Source of the DNA: Crocodylus rhombifer
Lineage: Eukaryota; Chordata; Crocodylia; Crocodylidae
Length of the DNA stretch: 64,000 nt
Assembly (NCBI GenBank): GCA_038503035.1
Contig: JAVSML010025218.1
Location: 1 to 64,000, forward strand
Direction of reading: 5' to 3'
Below are positions 23,301 through 35,300 of this stretch, piece by piece. Within the stretch, counting starts at the first letter, position 1. Each line of letters begins with the position of its first letter. The notes beneath the pieces are model-generated. The model was not told the DNA's origin. It ran no database searches and saw nothing but the letters and a program-made list of their open reading frames with translations. A program made the translations under genes and the position numbers.

Positions 23301-26300
23301 CCAGCTGCGCCTGACCAGTGTTGCATAGAGGGGGAGGATCACCTCCCTGGACCTGCTTGAGATGCATCTGTGGATGCAGGACAAGGTGCGGTTGGCCTTC
23401 CTGACCGCGTCCCCACACTGCCGGCCCATGTTCATCTTGGCATCAATAGTGACTCCAAGATTCTTTTCTGCCTCCGCACTGACAAGAAGGGAGTTCCCCA
23501 GCCTGTAGGTATGGTGCTGGTTCTTCCTCCCCAGATGCAGTACGCTGCACTTGTCAGTGTTGAAACCCTTCCTCTTCTCATCCACCCACCCCTGTAGCCT
23601 GTCCAGATCTGATTTGCAGCCTACTCTTTCCTTCTAGCGTGCCCACTTCACCCCACATCTTAGTGTCATTTGCAAATTTGAACAGGGTGGTTTTTACCTG
23701 TTTGTCCGAGTTGCTGATGAAGGTGTTGAACAATGTGGGCAGGAGGGCTGAGCCCTGGTGAACCCCACTGCCCATATCCCTACAGGTCGAATAAGACCCA
23801 TCCACCACCACTCTCTGGATGCGGACCTCTAGCCAGTTAGTGACCCATCTGACTGTGTAGGCAATGACACCACAGTCTCCTAGGTTTTTTTAATGAGAAC
23901 AGGGTGAGAGACCATGTCAAAGGCCTTCCTAAAGTGCAGAAAGACTATGTCCATTGCGACATCTGCGTCTAAGGATTTGGTGACCTGGTCATAGAAGGCC
24001 ACCAGGTTGGTCTGATAGGACCTGCCGCTGATGAACCCATGTTGGTTGACCCTAAGCATAGTCTCCCCTGCTGTCCCTTCACGGACATGTGGCAGGATAA
24101 CTTTCTCAAAAAGCTTCCCCAGGACCAAGGTAAGACTAATGGGCCTATAGTTTCCTGGGTCCTCCTTCCTCCCTTTTTTGGAGATGGGAACCACATTGGC
24201 CCTTTTCCGGTCCTCCGGCACATTGCCAGAACACCATGAGTGCTCATGAAGCCGTGCTAGGGCTCCTGCAATAACCTCTGCTAGTTCCCTCAGCACTCTG
24301 GGGTGAAGATCGTCAGGACCATCTGATTTAAATACATCCGGTCCGTCCAGAAGTTCCCTGACTGGGTCCTCGCTGACCTTAGTACTGGGTGTGCCTCCCA
24401 CAGGGCCTACATGGGTCCCAGTTAGGGTGATGACCAGGTCCCTACTCAAAAAAATGGAGGCAAAGCAGTTGTCAAATAGGTTAGCTTTGGTGTCTTTTGC
24501 GATGACCAGATTTCCTAGCGTGTCCTGCAGAGGCCCCACGTTACCTGGTACCTTCTTTTTACCCCCTATGTATTTAATGTATTTAAAAAAGGACTACTTG
24601 TTGTCCTTGATCTGGGTAGCTAGTCCCAGTTCCATCTCCACCTTAGCCTTCCTGACTGCCCCCCTGCAGTCCCAAGCAACGGAGGTATAGTCCTCCCTGC
24701 TGATGGCCCCTCCCTTTAAATGGGTTTACGCATCCTTTTGAGCTTGGAGATGTTTCCAAGCTTCAGCTGGGGTATGGGGGCATGTACCTCCAGCTGAGGT
24801 CTTACCCTTTTCTCCCCATAGCTGGAGTATGAGCGCCAGGTGGCGACCCTGAAAGCAGCAAATGCGGCAGAAAATGACTTCTCAGTGTCGCAGGCAGAGA
24901 TGTCCTCACGTCAGGCCATGCTGGAAAATGCCTCTGATATAAAGGTAAAGCCCACCACACCCCCTACCCTTGGAATACCCTAGTAGTCTCCCTCCTCTCC
25001 TGCCCATTTTCCCTTACTCCACTTTCAGTTTTTCTCATGCCAAGAAGCTGCATGTGAACAGTTGGTGTCTCATTCACCTGGAATATTCCAGCCATTCCTA
25101 CCCCCACATTTAAATTTGCATTTCCCAGTAGCATGTGACAGTTTCATTTGGGAGATGAGGGTCTGGTAGTCCCACATGGGTCTTGGCAGCGAGGTGGAAT
25201 GTAACTAATCATCCCAGCCTGGGCTGGACTGGGCCAGGTGGAAGCAGGGACAGTGGTACCATTTGAGTGGGTTGTGGAGCTGTGTGGAGTGTTATCTGGT
25301 ATAGGAAGTGGGGTGGGGGGTGAACCAAGGGAGAGCAGTTTGGATGGGAGAAAGCTGGCCACAGGACCCAAGTGGACTTTACCTGCTGGCAGAAGTGGAT
25401 CTTGCAGTTAAAGCCTACATGCAGAATGGATCCTGCCATGAGAGCTGTAATGGGGGGGGGAGCAGAGGGAGAGGGTAGATCTTCCATGTAGCACGTTTAG
25501 GGTGGGGGAGCAGAGCATCTTATTCTGATCGCAGCAGTATCAGTAACCCCATCATTGCAGCTGGAGAAATTCAGCATCTCGGCTCATGGCAAAGAGCTCT
25601 TTGTCAATGCGGATCTGTACATCGTGGCCGGGCGCCGGTATGGCCTCGTGGGTCCCAACGGGTAGGTACATGGAGAGCTTGGCAGGGGGTGTGGCGCTGC
25701 AGGGGACAGGGCTGGAGCTGTGACAAGGGGCTGGTGGTTTTCTTTTGCTTTTTGTCCATGGGTTTTTTACTTTTTTGCCCCTCCCTCATTGCAGGAAAGG
25801 CAAAACCACCCTGCTGAAGCACATTGCAAACCGGGCCCTGAGTATCCCACCCAACATTGATGTGCTGCTCTGTGAGCAAGGTAAAGAGGGGCAGGAGGGG
25901 AATTAGTATGTCTGGGGTCTATTCTAGGTCCTAAGGAGCGAGTGGGGTCTACTAGCAGGACTGAGAGTTGGGACTTCTGGCTCCCTTACACCTGCATGGG
26001 AACTAGAGAAGGGTCTACGGCTTAGAGGGGGAAGCCTTCCCCTCACCCACACCTCGTCTCCCCAGAGGTGGTAGCGGATGAGACCCCTGCGGTCCAGGCC
26101 GTGCTGAAGGCTGACACTAAACGGCTAAAGCTGCTGGAAGAGGAGAAGCAGCTGCAGGCTCTGCTGGAGAAGGGGGACGACAGTGTGGCTGAGCGGCTGG
26201 AGAAGGTACAGGGTGGGCCATGGAGTAGTGGGGATACCACTCTGAGATGTCACACCTGGGGGTGATGGGAGCCAAGCAATTGTTGCTGGGTGTGAATGTT

Positions 26301-29300
26301 GCCAAGATGTTATGGCAGTATTGGCGAGAGGGAGCTGAGGCACTGAGAAGCAGAGTCGGGCTCTGGCAGTGGAAGGGGAGTGAGGCAAATAGTGCTGGTG
26401 CTTGCAGTACAGGGTGGTGTGCTCCCCGTCCTTGTTAGACTCGCGTCCTTAGCGCCTGCATCTCCCCCTCCCCAGGTCTACGAGGAACTCCGGGCCACGG
26501 GGGCAGCTGCAGCAGAGGCCAAGGCCCGGCGCATCTTGGCTGGTTTGGGCTTCAACCCTGAGATGCAGAACCGGCAGACCAAGAAGTTCTCAGGTGGCTG
26601 GCGCATGAGGGTGTCTCTGGCCAGGTGAGGGTATAACATGGCTCTGTGCCCCTTCCCTGTGCAATGGCCTGCAGGGAGATAACTTTTATATGGTTTTACA
26701 AGCCAGGAGGGCGGGAGGTAGACTCGGATCCTGTTCCATTCCCACCCCTCCCTGTTCACAGCACTTACAAGAACAAGAGCGGGCTGGATGTCTGAGCACA
26801 GGTCTGTCCCACAGCCTGGGGATGTGGTCATGAAATGCTCCCCAGCACTTCAGCTGTGTTCCCTCAGTGTCTTTTGAATCCTCTACTGGTGGCTCTGAGG
26901 CCTGTGTGCCCTGCAGCCTTGTTTGTGAGGCTGCCAGCAGAGGAGGCAAATAGTGCCACAGAGTGTAGGAAGCAGACTCTAATGGTAAAGCATGTGAGTA
27001 CTGTACAGCTGTGGTAGTTCCTAGGAGATGCAGGTCAGATGATTTGCATGGTTAGCCCCCCCCCATTTACTCCATCCACCAGGTTTCCTAGCCATCTTCC
27101 CTTTGCCCAGTGAGGAGCTAGACTAAGACCTGACAATCTTTTTACCCCCAGGCCAGAGTGATCACCCCTGTCACCAGCTCCCATAGATGGGAAGGGCTCC
27201 TCATCTTGCCCAGGGCACTACTTACAAAAGTGCCATTCACCTGTCCTTCGTATCCCTTTCAGGGCCTTGTTTATGGAGCCAACTCTTCTGATGCTTGATG
27301 AACCCACGAACCACTTGGACCTCAATGCTGTTATCTGGCTCAACAAGTGAGTCTCCAGCCCCCTGGGCTGGAGGTGGGAAGGTGTCCCCTTATTTATCAG
27401 TGGGCCCAGTGGAAAGTGGGAGAGAGTCATTCTCAGCTGGGTTGGGGTTCATGAGTAGGGACTTGTGGCTGTTGGTATGGGGCTGCAAATGCCCTAGAGT
27501 GGTTATAAGCTGTAACTGAGGCGGCTTTCCTTTCTGAGGAGGGCTGAGGGTATCCCACGGGCTTCAGGCAGGCTCAGCGGGAAGGAGGAAGAGTGTGGGT
27601 GAGAAGTCTGCTGTGCCGCCCCCACTCGCAGGTCTTGAGTGCAGTCTCGGCCATCCCCACAGTGCCTCTGAGCCATGGGGGTGGAAGAGGTTGCTCTGAG
27701 CCTGGGATCCATCCATCTGTCTGACATTGACTCTCGTCCCCTTTCCGCCCACACAGCTACCTGCAGACATGGAAAAAAACGCTCCTCATTGTCTCCCACG
27801 ACCAGGGCTTCCTGGATGATGTCTGCACAGACATCATTCACCTGGACACTCAGAAGCTCTTCTACTACCGGGGCAACTACAGTGAGTGTGTGTGTGTGTC
27901 GGGGGGGCAGTGCGCCACATCTAGCACATACATTGTCAAAACCTCTGTGCCTCTAAGACCCAGGTCGGTCTGTCTCCCTCTAGTGGTTATGAATGTGAGT
28001 ACTGTACAGCTGTGGTTGTTCATGGGAGATGGAGGAGCTAACAGTACAAATCATCTGGCCTACATCTACTCTGTAGGGCAGGTTTGCTGGCCATTTTCCC
28101 TTGTGCTCCCTTAATGAGCAGTTGAGTAGTACTGAGAGATTGGTTCTTGTGGTATCGTAGTGCAGGAAGTTCATGCTCCCACTTCTTTTTTGTGGTTTTT
28201 TGGTTGTTTTTTCTTCTCATCCAACTATATTTCCCAGCGTGCAGACTTCCCACTGAGCTGCTACAGTGCATCTTGGGACATGTCCATTGGAGGATCTTGT
28301 AACACAGGGTCCCCTGACACGCTGCATCTTTTATGATGCATTATGGTTACTCATTGCTGCACTGTATCAATTTGATGCACTAGCCTGGTCAGGGAATCCT
28401 GTTTTGTCAGGAAAAAATGGGTGCTTTCTGGGCAGCACTACAAAATCAAGCTCCATGCCCACCCCCCTCCCTTCCCAAGCAGAAGCTTTTAGCTCAAAAT
28501 ATGGCTTGATTGGAAACCCACTTTTCCCTGTAAAAGCCTGTTTTATGAAGTAATTTTAAACTGGGCTTAACTGTATATCCCCACAATGGAGCATATCCTG
28601 ACTGATTGGTCTTCCACACAGGAGGGTTGGGAAGAAGTGGGACGTGTCCTTTCCTCAGCTTGCACACAGGGAACTGATGGTAGAGGTGGGAATTGACTCC
28701 AGGTCCCCTGAGACCCAGCTCAGAGTCCTTACTCTCCCCATCTCTGACAGTGACCTTCAAGAAAATGTACCAGCAGAAACAGAAGGAGCTGCTCAAACAG
28801 TATGAGAAGCAGGAAAAGAAGCTGAAAGACCTTAAGGCTGGTGGAAAGTCCACAAAACAGGCGGTAAGTCCTGAGATCCAGACTGACTCCAGGGGCACTG
28901 TGTGGCCCAGGGGGACAGGTACATAACATGAGACCTCTTCCCTCTGGAGATGGGGGCTCTAAGCTGGTCCCCAGTCAGTGGGGACAGGCTGGCTTGCAGT
29001 GGTGGGAACTTTTCCAATCAGATTTCCCCACAGCAATAAACTGACGTGGCCTGCAGGAAATGTTATTGGGGGAGAGATCCCTCACCAACAAATCACAACT
29101 GGGTGTCACAATAGCAGGGCATGGTGGAGGTCATGGGGGCCACAAAGGAAATGCATATTCTAAGCTGGGGTGGGCTGAAGCTGGGGAGATTGCCTTCCCC
29201 TGTGGTGTCCCCTTCCCAGGGCAGGCCTCAGCTCTAGGTTAGCTAATGGCACTGTTTATCTCCAGGAAAAACAGACGAAAGAAGCTTTGACCCGAAAGCA

Positions 29301-32300
29301 GCAAAAGTGTCGCAAGAAGAACCTGGATGAGGAGTCCAATGAGGCCCCTGAGCTGCTGAAAAGGCCCCGGGAGTACACAGTGAAATTCACCTTCCCCAAC
29401 CCACCACCACTCAGCCCCCCCATCCTAGGCTTGCACGGTAGGCCCTGGGCACTGGGAACTGCTGTGCTGCAGGGGTGTCCAGAGGGCCCTCTCCTTTCCA
29501 GATGTGTTGGGCTCCTTGTCCCAGAGCAGCGCTAGTGGTTACTGTACTGCAGGGAGCAGCTGGGGCTTCAGTAGAGATTGTTCTTTCTCAGCCTCAGAGC
29601 AGGGAGCAGGCTCCAGCCTGCCTATAGGAGGCCCTGTGCCACCTGTGGCTGCTACTACCACTAAAACCTTGACAGCTGTTAACAAACCCTAATGAATCAC
29701 ACAAGGTGGAATGGGGGACATAAACCCTGGTGTCCTGGCCACAACCCTGCTAGCTTGGTTTCCTTCCCCATCCCACAGTCATAATTAGATGAAGGCTTTC
29801 CCTTCCATTCTTGCTTGCAACTGCTGCATCCCTTTGACCAGCTATCCCAAAGAGCCACATCAGTGTCAGGTGACTGATCCCTTCTTATTTCATGGGGACA
29901 CAAGGCATTGAGGAGTCCAGGTTTCCCTTGGCCTTGTTATCAGTGAGCTGCTGGGTGGTAACAGATGGGCTGATTTCTCCTCATTGCCCCTTCCCTTGCA
30001 GGTGTTGACTTTAGCTATGAGGGGCAGAAGCCACTCTTCAAGAACCTGGATTTTGGTATCGACATGGAGTCCAGAAGTGAGTGACCTGTGATAGCACGTG
30101 CAGTCCCAGGGAGGGAAGGCCCTATGCTGGCACCCAGCCATGAGTCTTGGGGACCTGACAGTAACAAACAGACCCAAGAACAGCCCCAACAGTAACGTGG
30201 CTTGTACAGTCTCGGGGAAAAGCCCCAGTGATCTTTAAACTACCAGCTTCTACCCAGGTTGCAGGAGACCCTGTAATAGCACTGTACCCTGCTGGGCTCT
30301 CTTCATAACTGCGTCTCTCTCTCTCTCCCTCTTGCTTGCTCTCAGTCTGTATTGTGGGTCCCAATGGTGTTGGGAAGAGTACACTGCTGCTGCTGCTGAC
30401 GGGCAAGCTCACACCGGTAAGGCTACCAACCCCAGGGCCCTGGTTAGACTTGGCTATGGATGATACTTGCCTCTCACTTTCTATCCAGAGTGGCTGTGGG
30501 GCTACTCATGAGCCCAGTGGCAGCTGCATAGCGATAGTAGGCGAAGTGGTCCTAGGCAGCCTCTCACTGTAGCTGTCATGCCGCTACCCCACCAGCAGCT
30601 GCATTTCAGTGCTGTCTGAGTCGCCCGCCTGCCATACTGTTGAATAGCCTATGAACTTGTCAGGGCACAGGGGTACTCCACAGGCTCTAATCCTTGTTTT
30701 CTTTACCTTCCAGACAAAAGGGGAGATGAGGAAAAACCACAGACTAGTAAGTGATGACTGGATGGTAACATGGAGCTCCTACAGCAGGGGTGGGCAATTA
30801 TTTTGGGCGGAAGGCTGCTTACCAAGTTTTGGCAAGCTGTTGAGGGCCACATGGATAGCCCTGCCCCTTTACAGGTGCCCCGCCATCTGGTCACCATCTT
30901 GGGACCAGAAGTCCCTCCCCCTACCCCCAAACTTTGCCATCAGAAGCCCTTCCCTTTGCCCCCAGAAATACTCCTTTCAGCAAGGGGTTTTGCCATCTTA
31001 ACCAGAAAAACACCAAATTATATTCTAAAAATCAAACAACTACAACATTCACTGATTTGATTTCAAAAAATACTTTTGTCCTGACTTGCATGTATTTGCA
31101 TAGTGTGCATAGAGGTGATTGCACAGTAGCTTAAAATGAAGTCTTATTCTTGTATACTGTGAGGGTGTGGGGGGCAAGCGGGGGTGGTTATAGGTTTTTG
31201 GGGGGCAGATAGGTGTTGGGGGGCAGGGAGCATGTGGGTGGGTATGGGGCTTTTGTGGGGGGAGGTGGCTGGTGTGTGGGGGTCTACGTGTACGGCAGTG
31301 TGAGGGGAGGGTGCATGTGTATGGTGGGGGGTGCTTGTGGAACTCACCCTGTGAACACGCACACTCCATTATTGCACGCACACACACTGTGTGCTTTTCT
31401 CACTGTATACGTACACAGACTGTACTTTGCTAACTATACGCACACGCTGTACTTTGCTAACTACACGTATACCGCCCCCTCCCCCCCGGGGTACTAGGAC
31501 ACCCCTGCTCCCCCAGTCCAGCGATTCAGTAGGGGCCAGGTGGTGCTGGAGCAGCCCTTGCAGGGAAAGCTTGGGCAGGAAGAGACTTCCCAGTGGGGGG
31601 TCAGGGCTGGGCTGGTTTTCCTCTTGACTCATGCTGCTTCCCCTGGGTCCTACTGTTCCGGCTTCTGTCAGCTTTGACAGGGAGCCTGGAGCAGAATATT
31701 TATCTTCTAAACTTTGTAGGTGCCCCACGGGCCAGATAGAGTCGGACAGAGCGAACGGGCCGTATTTTGCCCGCCCCTGCCCTACAGGGTTGAGGGGTGT
31801 CTAGAGCCAATGGCTGAACAAATGGGTGTGGGGCAGAGTAAGGGGCACCTGCAGAGCAGTGGGGGGAGACCTGGGCAGGGCTGAGTAGTGCAACAGGTGG
31901 TGAACCCACCCCCTTCCTTCCTGGCAGAAAGTGGGGTTCTTCAACCAGCAATACGCTGACCAGCTCAACATGCAGGAGACGGCCACCGAGTACCTGCAGC
32001 GCAATTTCAACCTGCCCTACCAGGATGCTCGCAAGTGCCTGGGGCGCTTCGGCCTCGAGAGCCACGCTCACACCATCCAGATCTGCAAATTGTCAGGTAT
32101 GGGGCAGGGGCTTTCAGGCAGGAGGAAGAGTGAATACAAAGGAGCTAGCACCTAGGAGCACAGGAAGGTGATCACGAGGTGAGCCTTTGAGGCAAAAGGA
32201 AAGATAGCCTGCGTCTCCACAAGTGAGAGCTGGCATTGAGGTAGAAGTCAGAGATGGGCTAGAACTGTGCCCCTCTGGGAGGGGTGTGGGTTTGGCCATG

Positions 32301-35300
32301 GGGTGGGGGGTGGCACTTCCAATAGCTTTCCCCTTCCCCAGGGCGGGAGTGCAGGGCACTGAGCTGCTATTGGATGGGAAGTAGGATCATGGCATTTTGG
32401 GGAAGGAGAGGAGATTGTGTGCTCATTTCACCCGACATGTCTCAGGACCCTTTTCTTTTCCTGTGCAGGGGGGCAGAAAGCCCGTGTAGTCTTTGCTGAG
32501 CTGGCCTGCAGAGAACCCGATGTCCTCATCCTGGTGAGTCTTAGGGGATGGGAAGGGGGTTCTGATTAGTTCCCTGCTCTGGGAAAGAAGGGCGGGGGGG
32601 CCCAGCCAGTTAGAGCAGAGTGAGCATGAGAATTGGGGCTCTTAGGTTGTGTCCTGCTCTGGCTCTTGGAAAAGAGTGATGTCCAGCAGGTCGGAGTGAG
32701 GTTCAAAAAGAGTGGTTGCTTCTCAAGGAAGCGATCCTCAGTGCACAAGCTAAATCTATTCCTACACGGAGGAAAGGCAGCAAGAAGGCACAGCAGCCCT
32801 CCTGGCTCTCCAGAGACCTAGCGGACCTACTATGGCTAAAAAGGAAAGCCTACAAAGGATGGAGGACAGGATTCACCTCCAAGGAGGATTATTCTGTGCT
32901 GGTCCGGTCCTGTAGGGAGCAAACCAGGAAAGCCAAGGCTGCAACTGAACTCCAACTAGCTTCAGGCATCAAGGACAACAAAAAGTCCTTTTTCAGATAT
33001 GTGGGGAGCCGGAGGAAAAGCAAGGGCAATGTTGGACCCCTGCTAAACCAGATGGGGCAACTGACAACTGACGCCCAGGAAAAAGCCAACCTATTAAATA
33101 GGTACTTTGCGTCAGTCTTTCATCAGTCACACGGGATGCCCATGCCTGCTATGGGACAGGGAAATCTGGGTGAGGGGGATCCCCTACCCTCCATTAATGC
33201 TGACCTCGTGAAGGAACACCTTGAGAAGCTGGATACCTTCAAGTCAGCTGGCCCTGACAATCTGCACCTCAGGGTACTCAAGGAGCTGGCGAGCGTCATA
33301 GCCCAGCCCCTGGCACGGATCTTTGAAAACTCCTGGCGCTCTGGTGAAGTGCCAGAAGACTGGAAGAAGGCCAATGTGGTGCCGATCTTCAAGAAAGGGA
33401 GGAGAGTGGATCCGGCTAACTACAGGCCCATTAGCCTGACTTCTATCCTGGGGAAGATCTTAGAAAAGTTTATTAAGGAGGCCATCCTTGAGGGACTGGC
33501 CCAGGCTAACATTCTAAGGGATAGCCAGCACGGGTTTGTTGCGGGTAGGTCTTGTTTGACCAATCTCATTTCCTTCTATGACCAGGTGACCTATCACCTG
33601 GACAAGGGAGAAGAGATTGATGTCACATATCTTGACTTCAAAAAAGCTTTTGATCTGGTATCCCATGATCACCTCTTGGCCAAACTGGCCAGTTGTGGCC
33701 TTGGCTCCACCACGATCCGCTGGCTGGGAAATTGGCTCCGTGGTCGGACCCAGAGGGTTGTGATTGATGGCAGTTACTCATCCTGGTGCCCTGGGACCAG
33801 TGGGGTCCCTCAAGGCTCTGTCCTGGGACCCATCCTGTTCAACATCTTCATTAATGATGTGGACATTGGAGTCAGGAGTGGGCTGGCCAAGTTCGCCGAT
33901 GACACCAAACTTTGGGGCAAAGCATCCACGCCAGAAGATAGGCGGGTGATCCAGGCTGACCTGGACAAGCTCAGCAAACGGGCAAACGAGAACCTCATGG
34001 TGTTTAACACCGATAAATGCAAGGTTCTCCACCTTGGGAGGAAAAACCTGCAGCACCCTTATAGGCTCGGCAGTGCTACGTTGGATAGCACTACAGAAGA
34101 AAGAGACTTGGGGGGTCATCATTGACCACAAGATGAACATGAGCCTGCAATGCAATGCTGCAGCTAGTAAAGCGACCAAAATGCTGGTGTGCATCCATAG
34201 ATGCTTCTCGAGCAAATCCCGGGACGTCATTCTCCCCTTGTACTTGGCCTTGGTGAGGCCGCAGCTGGAGTACTGCATCCAGTTTTGGGCTCCACAATTC
34301 AGAAAGGATGTGGAGAAGCTTGAGAGAGTCCAGAGGAGAGCCACGCGCATGATCAGAGGTCAGGAAAACAGATCTTACGATGACAGGCTGAGAGCCATGG
34401 GACTCTTTAGCCTGGAAAAGCGCAGGCTCAGGGGTGATCTGATGGCCACCTATAAGTTTATCAGGGGTGACCACCAGGTTCTGGGGGAACGTTTGTTCAC
34501 CAGAGCGCCCCAAGGGATGACGAGGTCGAACGGTCACAAACTCCTGCAAGACCGTTTCAGGCTGGACATAAGGAAGAATTTCTTTACTGTCCGAGCCCCC
34601 AAGGTCTGGAACAGTCTGCCAGCGGAGGTGGTTCAAGCGCCTACATCGAACACCTTCAAGAATAAATTGGATGCTTATCTTGCTGGGATCCTATGACCCC
34701 AGCTGACTTCCTGCCCTTTGGGCAGGGGGCTGGACTCGATGATCTCCCGAGGTCCCTTCCAGCCCTAATGTCTATGAAATCTATGAGGGACAGGGTTTGT
34801 GAGGATTCCTGGGTCCTGTCTCTAGCTGAGGGAAGCAGAGTAGGTGTGTGGGGAGGGAGGTGGGAGGAAGGTTCTGTGGCTCAGGAGTCCTGGGTTTTAT
34901 TTGGGATTTGTCATTTCCCCAGGATGAACCCACAAATAATCTGGACATTGAGTCAATCGATGCCTTGGGTGATGCCATCAACGAGTACAAAGGAGGTGAG
35001 TTAGAAACATCAGGGTGGGAAGGATCCATGGGCCTGACAAGAGGACAGGGTTGGGGGGATACTGGACTCATGGATCTAACTCAAGGGTAGATGGTGATAG
35101 TGGGCTAGGGTTGTCGTGCGGGTCTGGCAGAGGAAAGTAGTAATAGGTCCATGGGTGAGATCCAGGCTGGCATAGATGGGTCTCCAGTCTGGGGCTTCAG
35201 GGAAGCAGAAGGGTTACTAGGCAGGAGGTGAGCCTGTGAGTCCCGTGGGAGAGTTGGTTCACTAGAAGCAGTGCCCTCCTGCCAGGGTCCCCATTGGGTC

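Noticed and set aside
27675..27956. Plus-strand frame containing ABCF1 exon 20 in another frame
   Set aside because: The exon is explained by the ABCF1 frame, with correct phases at both junctions.
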